Source: Lentinus brumalis (taxonomy: Eukaryota; Basidiomycota; Agaricomycetes; Polyporales; Polyporaceae). From it: a DNA stretch of 64,000 nucleotides. Made by a program: the position numbers and the translations under genes. Within the stretch, counting starts at the first letter, position 1; each line of letters starts with the position of its first letter. Location: NCBI GenBank assembly GCA_001792895.1, contig MARA01000058.1:124001-188000 (forward strand), in the 5' to 3' direction. Below, piece after piece: positions 28,114-40,465 of the stretch. The notes under the pieces are model-generated. The model searched no databases. It saw nothing but the letters and a program-made list of their open reading frames with translations, and was not told where the DNA came from.

Positions 28114-29108
28114 ATGGAGGACACGACACCTGCAGGAAAGCCCATCGTGGACAGGGAAAAGGTGCGCCACGCTCGACTCCGTGCACGTCCCCCAAGATCT
28201 CACAGTTGCGCACAGACCGCCCCGTTCCTCATCCGAGCATTCGTCAAGATTGGGGCCTACCACCGGCTGAACCAGTTCGAGGACGGGCCTCTCCCAATTG
28301 CTGACGAGCAGCAGATATACACCTGGTGCGTAAGACCCGTGCACGACACCCGTCTCTCCGCTAACAGGCATGACGCGTCAGGCGAGACGCCACCCTCCGC
28401 GAAGTGCTCACCACCCTCCGCTCCTCCGCGCCCAACTCGACCGAGTACCGCCATCCCCTCGCGCGCTACTTCTTTCGCGCCGTGTTCGCAGACTCCGCCT
28501 CCCGCGGCCGCTTCTCCCAAAAAGACCTCGGCACCGTCTACTCGCGCGACATCCTCGGCGAGCCGGGCTCCCTCGACCACCCCGCACCGCGCCTCCTCGA
28601 GGACGTCGAGGCCGAGTCGAACACGAACGCGGAGCAGGACAGGACGCTCGACGAGCTGCGCTTCGTCCCGGGCGACTACCTCTGCGTTATGGTGCAGCTC
28701 CCCAAGGGCGTGACGGTGCCGACTGGCCCGGGCGGTGAGCTGTCAATCAAGGGCAGCGCGGGACCGCCGCCGGCGAACGGGTGGAAAGCTGCTGGGGGCG
28801 GGCGTGGGGACGCTGGGTGGGGCGGGAACGTTGCTGCCAATCCTGGGCCGGGGGCCGGTCTTGGGCTGGGACGTGGCGGAGGCGGAGGAGGGCATTGGCG
28901 CGGGAGCTCTGGTCCTGACGGTCCTGCGCCGCGTGGCGGGCGCGGTAGTGGACGGGGCGAGTTCGGCCGGGACAGGGACAGAGACAGAGACGACAGACGT
29001 GTGCCGCCGCCGAGGAGGGACTCCCCGCCTCGGCGGGATGGTGGATGGGGCAGAAGGGGCCCGTCGAGGTCCAGGAGTCCGCCGAGAAGGCGTGGCCGGT
29101 ATGATTGA
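28114..29108 (+). CDS. SAP18: Sin3-associated polypeptide p18 (SAP18) with arginine/glycine/serine tail
   Basis: Model: exons 28114..28161, 28216..28325 and 28382..29108, 294 residues. SAP18 is a small ubiquitin-fold protein of the Sin3 histone deacetylase complex and of the splicing-linked ASAP complex in the nucleus. Seen: PIVDREKTAPFLIRAFVK joined over intron 1, QIYTWRDATLREV over intron 2 (the hallmark YTW-DATL), RFSQKDLGTVYSRD and FVPGDYLCVMVQLP. The fold ends near residue 190. A glycine-rich then Arg/Asp and Arg/Ser/Pro-rich tail of about 100 residues follows, ending in SRSRSPPRRRGRYD; this makes the protein longer than animal SAP18 and fits a role with RNA-processing partners. Confidence 0.93.
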
Positions 29109-31331
29109 GCCGTGCCATCCCATTGTGCTGATATGTTCTCCTCCCCAGTGTGCTTTTTGCTCCGTCGTTGCTCGAATTTAGCGTGTCCCTTCGTTTCCTC
29201 CGCCCCCTTCCGAGTTCTGTCCCTTTGTGAGTTGTCAAATGCCCTATTGGATGAACTGTCCGCTGACCTCTGTGCAGAGCTCTACTTACATGTGCTCACT
29301 TCGCTGTTGTTCGTTCTGAGTACGTTTCCTACACCAGAGTCTGTTTCTCCTCGCTCCACGGAGAGGCCCGATGGTGCGTTCGTACTTGTGCATGATCCCA
29401 TGCGGCCTGCTGAGCCATCCTGGCCTCTACAGTTATCTTGTCGAATATACACTGGTGCCGATGGGCGAGATTCCAAGGAGCCGCGTACTTGTTCTTGACG
29501 GGCCTCATTTCTTGTAAACAGTACGTGGCTTTATAATACCTCCCTTGCAGCGTCGACTGATCTCTTCTGCTCCCCTGTAGTGTAAGTACGGGACTATTTA
29601 CGCGCCTTCTGGGCTCGGTGCATAGGAACATGTACAGTCCAATCTATGTGTGATTATGGCGCACTGTCGGTGATGTCCAGCGTCAGCAATCAGCGAACGA
29701 TCTGCCCATTAAGGTCTCAGCTTCCAAGGGTACCAACTTCACTGACTGGCAGGTCGGCGCGCCGTTGTCACGGTGCGCGTGGTAGAAGGACAGGAAGACG
29801 ATGAAGAAACATTTGTGAGCGTTATCCACACCAATGTCCCGAAACCTCGTGATCACAGGCGTGTCTCACCATCGAGCATGGTACGTAGTCAAATCAATCG
29901 TCGTGCACGCGATGCGCAAGACTCTGACATGACGCCGTTATCAGCGCAGCCTCGGATTTCAACACGGCTATGCGCCTCCCTCAGGACGATCCCTCGCCGT
30001 GCGTGTTCCTGCTCCATAATCTGTTCCTTCTCGGGGAAATGCGTGTGGTTCTCCCAGCTATACGTGCACGTTTATTTCTGGCAATGCACGATCGTCGACA
30101 TGTTCTCATAGCATCTTGCAGGCAGAGTCTCTTGAGCTGCACGCCCTCGGCATGCGTGTCTCCACGGAAAGTGTGCGGGATTTCAGGCGTCCGGCCGGGC
30201 CGATGAGGCAGGCACGGGGAGTCGATACCACGACACCTTGGACGCAGCTATGTAACACCACGTCGATCACCGACCTACACAGCGGTACAGGCTGATCAAC
30301 TAAGGACTGGGGACCGCACTCAAAAGGCTTCCATGTGGCCGGTGCACATCTGGCAGGATGCCCCAGTAACGGACACGGGCTTCGGGAGCGAGCCCCATAA
30401 TTCCTGGGAGCCCTCTACGCAATTTCTACAGCGTCTCCGGTGAGTACAGCTTCCCAAATTAATCTCGGCCAACTGCATGCAGATCTTCGTGAGCTCATCT
30501 CACCAAGCAGACCTCGCGTAAGCTTCGTGTCATGAAACTCGCAAGTCGGACCTCGCCTCCTCAAGACTCACAGTACCCGGCTGGACTGCATACCAATGTA
30601 TGTAATGCGCTCGTCTCTGTCCAGCGTCGTTGGTGTCTCCGACATATGACGCCGGCGGTCAGGACCCATCACCGTCGAAGTGCGGGGTAGTGATAGACTA
30701 CGGCATTCTGGTTGGGGGTAAAGTTCTTCAGAGTTCTTCACCCAGGTAGCGATCGCGTTGGTGGCAGTTCGATAGGACGTTCACGCTCGAAAGGACAGAT
30801 TTCGAATGCCAAGAACCCGCCCACAGACTTCCACGACCCTGCATAACCACCGACCATTCTCCGCATCCAACTCCCACCCCGGCCTCATGACCTCACTCGA
30901 CGATCCCGGGGAGCCGCGATATCCTCTGCTGTGGGGCTTTCGGCAGAGCTTCTGAGCTTCTGCTATAGGCACAGGATTAGCTTACGCTCAGCGACTGCCT
31001 ATCGGTCTGCCCGCACTGCAGTGTGGCCTCGAGCAAATATTGGGACATCCATATTTCCCCACCCTATCCGCGCGCCGCGGGGATCCGACCGCCCAGCAGT
31101 TACCCCGGAGTTTCCATGGATCAGTACGAGAACGTCAAGACCATGTTCCATCCCGGCTTGTGCGATGAGACTGAATACACAGCGGTTCGCAAACGGATCC
31201 AGCATCGTGAGTGCGCTCAGAGCATATAATGCCCGGGCTGGGTGCGGGGAAAGAGCGTCCTCCTCTGTCCCGGACTCCTGCACACCTTTCCCTTTGATCT
31301 ATACCTTTGAAGCGACGGCAACGACGACGAC
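29109..31331. other. Gene-poor stretch before the first sugar transporter
   Basis: About 2.2 kb with the SAP18 trailer on the left and the transporter promoter on the right. Short frames are scattered without motifs or consistent splicing. No gene supported. Confidence 0.45.
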
Positions 31332-33214
31332 ATGGCAATCGGCGCTGGTAGAGACGATACGCTTGTGGGGCGGTATGTGCAGGAGGACAAGGTGCCGTGG
31401 TACAGGAAGCGTAATCTGCGCTTGCTCTACCTTCTCATGTTCCCGACATGTATCGGCATTGAGATGACGAGCGGGTGAGCTTCATGATCCTCCCGCAGAC
31501 GTATATACTGAGCAGAGTCTTTTGTGCGATAGGTTCGACTCGTCGATGATGAACGGCTTGCAGGCCGTGCCAACCTGGGACGCATGTGAGTGATATGGCT
31601 TCAGCAATGGCCTGCGCGGCGCTGAAGTATATTATCAGTCTTTGGCCATCCAAGATCCACGATCCTCGGTCTTCTCTCTGCACTCTACTCCCTCGGCTCG
31701 ATATGCTCTCTTCCCTTCGTCCCGTTCGTCACGGACAAGTGGGGACGCAAATTCGCCATCGCGTTCGGGAGCGTGATCATGATCATCGGTGCTGCATTGC
31801 AGACTGCATCTCAGGACTGTGCGTGCGAACGGTTCTTCGTTTGCGTTTTGTTGCTCTGGCTGACCTACGGCTGTGGAACGTGCAGTCGCTATGTTCGTTA
31901 TCGCACGCTTCTTGCTTGGGTTCGGTATCCCGTTCGCCATCGTCGCAGCGTCCTCGATGATCGGAGAGCTCGCGTACCCGAAGGAGCGCGCCCGCATCGG
32001 CTCCCTGTTCAATGCCTCCTGGTTCATCGGCGCCATCGTCGCAGCGGGGGTGACCCTTGGCACTTTCGAGATGCCCACCAACTGGGGCTGGCGCATCCCA
32101 TCTGTCCTCCAAGTCATCCCCTCTCTCCTCCAGATCACCTTCATCTGGTTCCTCCCCGAGTCTCCTCGTTGGCTCGTTTCGAAAGGCCGCGGGGAAGAGG
32201 CCTACGCTATCCTCGCCAAGTATCATGCCGAGGGCGACCTCAACTCGGAGTTCGTCAGGCTCGAATACGCCGAGATCGAGGAGACACTGAAGCTCGAGAA
32301 GGAGCAGGCCAAGAGCTCCTGGCGCCAGCTCGTCGCCGCCCCGGGCATGCGCCGCCGGCTAATCATCTGCTCGTTCCTCGGGCTCGCGACGCAGTGGAGC
32401 GGGAACGGGCTCACGTCGTACTTCCTCGCGCGGATCCTGGACAACGTCGGCATCCACGACGACCGCACGAAGAACCTGATCAACCTCGCGATGACGTGCT
32501 GGGGCTTCGTGAACGCGACGACGCTCGCGCTGACGGCACCACGGTTCAGGAGGCGCACGATGTACCTGACGTGCACGATCTCGCTCACGCTCATCTTCAC
32601 CGGGTGGACGATCGCGAGTGCGCAGTACAGCATAACGGGCAGCCAGGCTGCGTCTCGTGCGGTCATTGCATTCATCTTCCTCTATAGCCCGGCGTACAAC
32701 CTGGGGTTCAACGCTCTCACGTATAGTGCGTTTCCCAATCCTTCTGCTACTGATGGATCGAATGCACTAACGACTTGTTTCTGCGCAGCGTACCTTGTCG
32801 AGCTGTTCCCCTTCCACGCACGTGCGAAGGGTATCGCCGTCTTCCAGTGGTGGGGTCGTGCAGCCGGGTTCTTCAACCAGTTCGTCAACCCGATCGGGAT
32901 AAACAACGCCGGCTGGAAGTACTACATCAGCTACTGCATCTTCCTCCTCTTCGAGATTGGCGTCGTGTGGTTCCTCTTCCCCGAGACTTCGAATCAGACG
33001 CTGGAGGAGCTTGCTTTCCGTAAGTGTCCTTTGCGTACTCCGTCGGGCCTACGGGAAGTGCTAATCCGGTCCGTGCGCAGTTTTCGAGGGAGACAAGGTC
33101 CGCGCGGAGCAGCAGAAGCGTATCGAGGAGGATCTCCACGAGGACAAGGCTCCGATACCCGACAATGCGAGCGACAAGGAGAGCGCGCTGCATGTCGAGC
33201 ACAGCAAAATCTGA
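31332..33214 (+). CDS. MFS sugar transporter (hexose/lactose permease type)
   Basis: Model: exons 31332..31474, 31533..31585, 31639..31818, 31886..32725, 32789..33019 and 33081..33214, 526 residues, all phases consistent. A twelve-helix plasma-membrane symporter of the sugar porter family. Seen: GFDSSMMNGLQAV in helix 1, FVTDKWGRKFAI between helices 2 and 3, the central WFLPESPRWLVSKGR, then ATQWSGNGLTSYFL in helix 7, TYLVELFPFHARAKG, and FLFPETSNQTLEEL after helix 12, with a charged cytosolic tail. These motifs fit fungal lactose/glucose permeases; the real sugar is unknown. A second, diverged member lies at 36287..38301. Confidence 0.93.
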
Positions 33215-33455
33215 GCAGACGACCCTTACGACCCATCCATATGTACTACCACATTTACGACAATCATACATTGATTCTCCTCCTTGCAGACGGTTGCGTG
33301 GTGATAGCATCATCGACAAGCAACAGCCTAAATTCTGTTTGTTCAGTGCTCGTCTCTGGTCGGTCGCGCGATAACCCTCGGTCCTCACCTGTCGTACGCT
33401 TGGAGGAGTTGAGTCCTCTCATGCCGGGGTTGGTTACGCACCACTCTGGTAACGC

Positions 33456-34151
33456 CTACGCGTGGTCATCGTCCTCCGGCATTTTCGTCACTGCCCGAAT
33501 ATAGTCTCGGTAGTAGTTCTCCGCGGTCGGGCTCTCGGAATTGTCCTCAAGACGGCGTAATCTCCCCTCTGCTCGCAGCCGGTGCATCTCCCACCTCTGC
33601 TCGTCGTTCACTTGCAGCATCTCGTGTAGCGCAGGTACAAACGGTGCGAAGTGCCGGCTGCACGTGGAGGCTTGGCTGTCCGCGCTGGCGTCCGAGTCCT
33701 CCGCTTCCTCGGCCAGTTGCTTGATCGCGTCTCGGACCTGCTGGCGGTTCATCCAGAGCTCGAACGGGCACTGGGCGGAGAGAAGGGCGAGGAGCTGTTC
33801 TTCCGTCGTATCGGCGTGACCCTCCGTACAGAGGCGTATGAGCAGAGCTCGAAGGACAACGATTGTGAAAGAGCTGAGGTCGTCAGTGACGGTGTGCGTG
33901 AGCGGTCTCCTTTGCATGAGGTCATCGAGCAGGCGAGTGGGTATGAACTGGATGTCGTCCGCAACAGTGATGTTGCGCTGAGGTACTGATTCATCAGCGC
34001 TGATCACTGGCATGCTATGGATTTTGCTCACCGAAACCAACGCTGAGCCTGAAAAAGACATGAAGCTGCAATGGGGCTGACTATGGTACGAGTCTCTAGG
34101 ACAATGACATGCTGTCGTTGGAATGAGGGGACGCGACGTGGGCATGAACAC
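33456..34151 (-). pseudogene. FunK1-like fungal kinase, C-terminal remnant
   Basis: The frame starting at 34151 carries DDIQFIPTRLL followed by HTVTDDLSSFTIVVLRALL. This resembles the end of FunK1 fungal kinases, where a '(G)T-QFM---LL' segment precedes 'HT--DDLESF-WVLL'. After it comes an acidic, helical tail to the stop at 33456. A 47-nt intron (33986..34032, GTGAGC...TCAG) is likely inside. The glycine loop, HRD and DFG motifs are not found upstream on this strand, so the catalytic core is missing. It could instead be an orphan gene that merely resembles FunK1. It lies head-on to the first sugar transporter. Confidence 0.45.
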
Positions 34152-36286
34152 CGGCTTGACGTAAAGCCATAGTACCGCGCCTACTCCGCCGGAAGTAACG
34201 GAGTAGCCTCATCTTTGAAGACCGGCTTTTGAGCGGTTGCTGCACGTTGGGACCCCAAACCTGTCAGGAAGAAGCTTGATGTCCGAGTGGATTGGAAGGT
34301 GTCGTGCTGCGCAGCAGGAGTGGTACAACCGTGCTTGCCTCAATGCCCGGTCAATTCAGTCTCAGTGGCTGGTACAGGAGCGTTTAGGATGTGTTCTGAG
34401 TAATTAGGAGTATCAAAGTAATTCTGTGTTGAAGGATACCAACGCGTGCGGCTTAGTGCGGTGGTACAGTTGTAAACCGCGACGCTTACAGGCTTCAGCC
34501 ACTGACGCGTGCCAATTATCCCACGTGATCGCGCAAATTCGAATCAGACGCTTCAGGCAGCGCCCACAGGTTGCTTGCGTTCCACGTCTTGCCTTTGAAC
34601 GTCCTCCTCCTCGTATTCGCGACAGCACATCACACAGCATACATGACGGAGGAGCGAACTTCAGGTAAGTATTTGCAAACAGTGTAAATCTTCCTCTCAA
34701 CCAGGACTCCGCATATAGTCACATATGTCGCCGAGAAGAGGCACCATTCAGTCAATTTCCTAATTGCTTTCAAGAGCACGGAGAGCACGTCCCCCGACGG
34801 TCAACACCCCGAAGTAGCGCGGAGTAATGAGGAGACACGTCAGTGTGCTCCTCATGACGGTGAGCCCACTTGTTGAGAAATGCATACGCATCTGAACGGC
34901 GTTCACCTAGAGTCTCCCGAGTTGTCAGAGCAGATCGTACGCATTCCTTATGTTGCTCACATTAATACACTGCACAGGCTCTTAGGCTGCTTCTGCTGCG
35001 CTTTTGCTGCGGGAAGAACGACACTCTGACGCTTCTCGGGCCATGTCGCCTGTACAAGAAGCATCCCTCGGTTGCGCTCCTCTGTGTAACTCCGATGTCG
35101 CTCGCACTCGTTCTCCCTCGTCAGCATACCACCTACCTGCCTACTCACGGCTGAAGACGTCATCCGCGGCTTGGCAAGAGAAGGCCGACCCCACCCTTGA
35201 CCTGGAGTCTGCCAGTGCTGTGGACGACCTCCTGCTTGCTCTCACGGAGCCATATCTGATGGATTGGTGTCTGCATTAGCTGACGTTGCTTTTGAATCGG
35301 AAGACTTGTATCCATACCTGGTTGTACTTCCCCTGTTCGCATCAATTGCACGATATCCAACTCAATTTTCGAGGGAGCTCGCAGTCGAGAGAGTTCGTTG
35401 CCAGGTCGTCGAAGCGTACGCCCCGGTCTCACGCATTCGAAAGGTTGCCTGCGAGACGGACGACTCCTGATAAGTTGGGTCTGAACGACGTAGAACGCGT
35501 CAAGAAGGCGTTTCCTCCATAACTCGTGTCAATGGTCCAAGGGTCAGCTTTCTCCGGTGATTCTCCGTCGCAGCCTACAAGTTCCACTTCACACTGACTT
35601 GGCATGTTTCAGGCACCATCAAGCTCGTATGAACGTGAATACCTAGTCTGCGATCCAGCAGCGAGCGATAAATATGTACGTGCTTGTACGTGCCTACCCG
35701 GAGCCCATTGGCATCAGCTGGCGCGGACGTGGCTTACGGCGGATGCTGTGGTCCGGTCTGCCGGCTAGCCTGCGTCCGCGGCCCGCCCTGTACTACAGAG
35801 CATCTACAGGCATGTGCACATGAGGTATGTATGCAGACTCCAATTCCGTGGCTTTGAACAAGGTTCTTCCATCAGGCACCTAATAGCTCTAGCTCCGGGT
35901 GACTCTCACCCGGGGGTCGTTCGTCGCCCGGAGCCGTACAATGGTTGTGGAACCCCGAGGACAGACGGGGTAGGATCTGGTAGGATGTGGCCACGAAATT
36001 GATGGCCACCCCGCATCCTGGTCATGGGATTGATGTGAAAGTGGCTTTCCCCACCCTCCCCGCACTCTGCGTTTCGCTTGGCATCCAACGGCGGACGGGC
36101 AGCTGGTCTCTCGCACAAGTCCAAGCCGTATTCAGCCATTGCGACTACGAACATATAAAACATGAGGTACGCGCGAAGCGTAGAATCCTCGGCCTCCGCC
36201 CTCCATTTAACTGACCGCTTCTCTCGTCGGCCGCAGCTCGCATTCTTCGCCTTCGACATCGAACGGGCGGAACAGCAGTGGCAAGC
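34152..36286. other. Gene-poor stretch between FunK1 remnant and second transporter
   Basis: About 2.1 kb. No frame shows kinase motifs that would complete the remnant. A small hairpin (CTACTCCG and its complement) lies near 34179-34205. The right end is the transporter promoter. No gene supported. Confidence 0.4.
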
Positions 36287-38301
36287 ATGACGCGTCCGAG
36301 CTCAGTGCGTGAGGATAGTTACGAGGATGACAAACTTTCGCGCGACATCGCCAGCCCGACAGTCCCGATCGGCGGGTTGGAGGGCGCGAAGATCGAGGAG
36401 ACGATTTACAACCCGGAGCTGAAGGCGGCCATCGAGAACACGCACCTCGACCCGCTGGGCAAGCGGGCCATTGCGTTGTACTTCGCATGCGTCGTCTGTT
36501 TCATGAACGCTGTTTCAAATGGTGCGTTCGATCTTTCTTCTTGCATGCATGTGTTGATAGGTTTGAATGCACAGGCTTCGACGGGTCACTAATGGGTGGC
36601 ATCAACGCCATGACGCAATACCAGGAATTCTTTGGGTATAAGGAGACGGGCGCGAGCACTGGTATCGGTATGTGCACTCACTTTACTCCCGTCTTCCTAC
36701 CCTCTTTTGACTCCTGGTCTTGATTCCCAGTGTTCTTGATCTACGTCGTCGGCCAATGTGCTGGCGCGTTCGTCGCGGGACCGGCGAGCGAGCGGTTTGG
36801 TCGTCGTTTGGGCATGGCGATTGGGTGCTCTATCATCCTCGTCGGCGCAGCGATCATTTCGGCGGCGCAGAACCGCTCCATGTTCATGGGAGGGCGTTTC
36901 ATCCTTGGATTCGGCATTGCGATCAGCACGACCGCCGCACCGACTCTCGTGACTGAGCTAGCTCCTGCACACTGGCGCGGACGTCTCGGAGCAGCGTACA
37001 ACAGTGAGTCCGCTGCAAAGTGCGCATAGAACAGAGTCCTAATTTGCCGTGGTGCGCGATAGGTTGCTTCTTCGTCGGTGCCATACCTGCGACAGGAGTT
37101 ATGGTCGGCTCGCAGACCATGAACAATACTTGGTCTTGGCGTCTTCCTCTCCTGCTCCAGGTACGCTCCTACCTTTCCAACCATACCTCAGCAGAAACAT
37201 TGATGAAGTGTTACTCGACAGATCGTCCCTCCCATCATCGTCCTCTCATCCGTGTGGTTCATCCCCGAGTCCCCGCGTTGGCTCATCTCGCGCGGCCGGG
37301 ACGAAGAGGCACGCGCGACCATGATAAAGTACCACTCGAGCGATGGCAAGACGTCGAATCCACTCATCGATCTGCAGTTGCGAGAGTTCAAGGAAATGAT
37401 CGAGGTGCGCAAGATGGAGGCCGTGTGGGACTACAGCTCGCTCTTCAACACTGCGAACGCGCGTTGGCGGATGCTTGCGCTCATCCTCATGTGCATCAAC
37501 GGTCAGCTTGCCGGTAATGGGGTAAGTCACCCTCTCCTCTTCGTCCCGCGTTTTTTGTTTTTATCTGACTATGGGCCTGTACGCTCTAGCTTATCACTTA
37601 CTTCCTGCCGACCGTTCTCGCAAACGCCGGTGTTGCGGACAAGCACACGCAGCTCCTGTATAACTTCGCCAACAACATCCTCTCCTGTGCAGGAGCGTTC
37701 ACCGGAGCCGCTTTCACCGACCGCCTCAACCGCCGCTCGCGTCTCTACATCGGCTGCATGGTCCTCGCCGCGCTCCTCGCCGTCGTGGCCGCGCTGTCGT
37801 CAAAGTTTGGGCAGAAGGGCAACACGAACACAAACGGGGCGCACGCGACGATCACGATGATCTTCCTCTTCGGCATCTCGTACAGCTTCATCTACACCCC
37901 GCTGCAGTCGCTCTACTGCGCCGAGGTCATGAACCAGCGGATGCGCGCGAAAGGCATGGCCGTCCACGTCATCTTCGCCAACGCGGCTGGCTTCATCAAC
38001 ACGTTCGCCAACTCGGTCGGTCTCGAGCGCTGGGGTACAAGTACTACTTCGTGTTCGTCGTCTGGAACGTCTGCGCGTCGGTTCTCTGGTTCCTGTTCTG
38101 CGTGGAGACGCGCGGGCGGACGCTCGAGGAGCTCGACGAGGTGTTCAACGAGCCCTGGCCGGCGATGGCTTCGGCGCGGAAACGCAAGATTGCGGTCAAG
38201 AAAGGTAGAGAAGGAGCAGTGGTTGAGGTGAGTTGTTTCGGCGTGCGTCGAGCGCGGCTCTGTCTTACGTCCTATAGGTGATTGATGACGATTCCGCTTG
38301 A
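36287..38301 (+). CDS. MFS sugar transporter, second copy (one apparent frameshift)
   Basis: Model: exons 36287..36521, 36575..36667, 36731..37003, 37063..37160, 37222..37521, 37590..38227 and 38278..38301. Seen: GFDGSLMGGINAM in helix 1, ASERFGRRLGMA, VTELAPAHWRGRLGA, VWFIPESPRWLISRGR, LAGNGLITYFLPTVL, TPLQSLYCAEVM and VETRGRTLEELDEVF. These are sugar-porter motifs as in the transporter at 31332, but overall identity looks low. After VGLERW the frame must move: one more G in the GGGG at 38032..38035 gives GYKYYFVFVVWN, the expected last helix; read literally the end is serine-rich nonsense stopping at 38231. Exon joins before this are phase-consistent. Likely a plasma-membrane hexose or disaccharide transporter. 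Confidence 0.88.
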
Positions 38302-38704
38302 AATTCGAAGTCTCCCCAGAACAGGCTGCGGAGCGTCTGTGGCCATAGTTTGTGTATTGTATCAGTAAATATTGAGAATCTCGCTTTCAAATAAGCATCG
38401 CCCCTCCGGGCACACCTGGCCACTGGGTTTGTCCGGCTATCCAGAAGATAGAAGAAAGAGGGCATCCTCTGCAGCTGTTACTTTTTGTACACGAGTCGGG
38501 CGGGCTTCGCCCGCCCTCGTCCACCACTTGAGTCTCAGGCTCGCGGCTCGCAGTTTCGATCTTGAGTCCCTTTTCACGCGGCGCACGAGAGCGGGCCTCC
38601 GCTCCGCCCTCGTCCTCCGCCCTCGTTGGATCATGCTGAAGACGGTGATCGTTAACGTTGTTCCCCTCTGCACACCATTGGCAAGAAGAAAGTAACACTC
38701 TCTG

Positions 38705-39201
38705 CATCAGAAGTTCCCGAAAATGCTGAACGCGCTGAAACGCGCTGACGGCGCTGGGGGCGCTGACCGTGAGAACCTGCGGTTGTTCATCCTCCACGTC
38801 GAGAACGAGTACAGTTTACGACCTGAAATTTTGCATACGCGTACGTTAGTATGTGACCTACACACATAAAAAATCGCATGCCGAGGGGCGGGGTAGTGGC
38901 TGAGCAATCAAGCCTGCGATGTTCAGCCAAATCTGGGCAGATTTCGCACTTTTCAGTCTCATATTAGCTTCATGCTGCCATATCAGACCACAAAATGTTG
39001 GAAGAACCTGCCCCGGTACTCAATGAGCCAGTTCTGGTACTTGAAGCCAGCGTTGAATGCGTGCATGTGTGAAGAGGAACAAGAAGGTTGAGTGCGAGCG
39101 TTTCGGCGCTTATTCGCGCTGAGCCGCTGGCGTGCTGAGCTGTGCTGACCGCGCTGAGGGCGCTGCCTCAGCACGCTCAGCATTTTTGGGAAGTTCTGAT
39201 G
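38705..39201. mobile_element. MITE-like element with 34-bp terminal inverted repeats
   Basis: Left end 38705..38738 starts CATCAGAAGTTCCC; the reverse complement of the right end 39168..39201 starts CATCAGAACTTCCC. The 34-base ends match at 30 positions. The 497-bp interior has no transposase frame and carries repeated GCTGA/CGCTGA motifs near both ends. No target-site duplication is visible, so insertion is old or the boundaries are slightly off. Non-autonomous DNA transposon by structure; superfamily not assigned. Confidence 0.6.
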
Positions 39202-40116
39202 TGGTGTTCCCGATCCCTTGCTTGCAGTCTAATATTGTGTACTTGTGCTCCGTGCCATTGAATCCAAGATTTTGGGGCAGCGAGAATGACTACTCGCCCA
39301 CGTCCGAGGCAAAGCCACGGGTGCGAAACTAGTTGAGCAGTGAGTGAACGCGAGAAACAATGGTCGTTTCGAGTGACCTGAAACACAGAAGCTGCTGCCA
39401 CGTGGGATTTCCCACCCCAAACTGATGGGGACTTTGTCCGATGCAAACCTGGTCCACTTTGGGACGCTCCTCTCTCTCATACCACCATCATGGTCGGTTC
39501 TCCCACGGTCACTGGCTATTCGAGCAGTCATACCGCGCGGTTTTAAGCAGCTAGTAAATACGAGTGCAGACCTATACAACATCGTCCTCGACGTAGGAGC
39601 TATCTACGAGCAATGCGACAGCCTGCGATGACGGAAGAACCGCCGCAGAAATGCTGATACCGCGAGCGACTCTGCTCCTCTGTGCGGCCCAGACCCACGA
39701 TGCTGAGCGAACAGCACCCTAACGAGCCTGCTAAAGGCGACGCTGGTCTAGCCAGACGCTATTGAGCGAGCCCTGCTATGAGCAGCCCCGCCTTCGAGCT
39801 GGAGGAAGGGCAACCCGCTGCCAGCGTGCATCGACCCAGACGCGCACGTCTCGGGCGCCTTCCCGATGCGGTAAAGAAGAGCTGGAACAATGCTGTCAGC
39901 ACACGTGGCGGCCGCACAAGCGGCCCGTGGCCAGCCTGAACGCACCTTCCAGTTGAGCCGCACATACATGCTGCGGGCCTCTGGTGCCGAGCTCGAGCGG
40001 GAAACGCTGCGGGTTGCTGAGCAGGAAATACCGCGCGCTGCTGAGCGGGAAACGCTGCGTACTGATCAGCAGTTTGGCGAGCAGGACGGTGCCGCTTTGG
40101 ATGGTACGACGTCGGC

Positions 40117-40135
40117 CACGTGATTCGATCACGTG
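40117..40135. promoter_or_regulatory. Palindromic double G-box
   Basis: CACGTGAT, a 3-base spacer, then ATCACGTG: a perfect inverted repeat with two CACGTG cores, the classical site of bHLH factors. It lies about 330 bases before the doubtful frame at 40466. Confidence 0.4.
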
Positions 40136-40465
40136 ATCTCGGAAAAACATAGCGTTTTCCGGAATACGTTTCTTCCTATGCTTACAGGAGGCTAGAGAGG
40201 GAGCAGGATGCAGATAAAGAGCAACCCTCCCGTCGTGGCTACCCCGCCGACCCTCACGCCTGTCCTTACTGCTAGACCCGCTCACGGACGCTGCCGGACA
40301 GCTCCCAAGCTCTTTCGCACCCCTTAAACCGCTTGCAGAAACGCGCCTGCATAAATTCGGACTTTGAAAGAGCGTACATCTGCCACGTCTCCCCACCCAC
40401 CGCTCACCGCGACTACCTCCTGCTGCTGCAAGCAGGAGACGCAAAGACGACCAGCGACGCTCGCG

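Noticed and set aside
28735..29238. Frames on both strands over the SAP18 tail
   Set aside because: Produced by the Gly/Arg-rich repetitive coding sequence; SAP18 explains the region.
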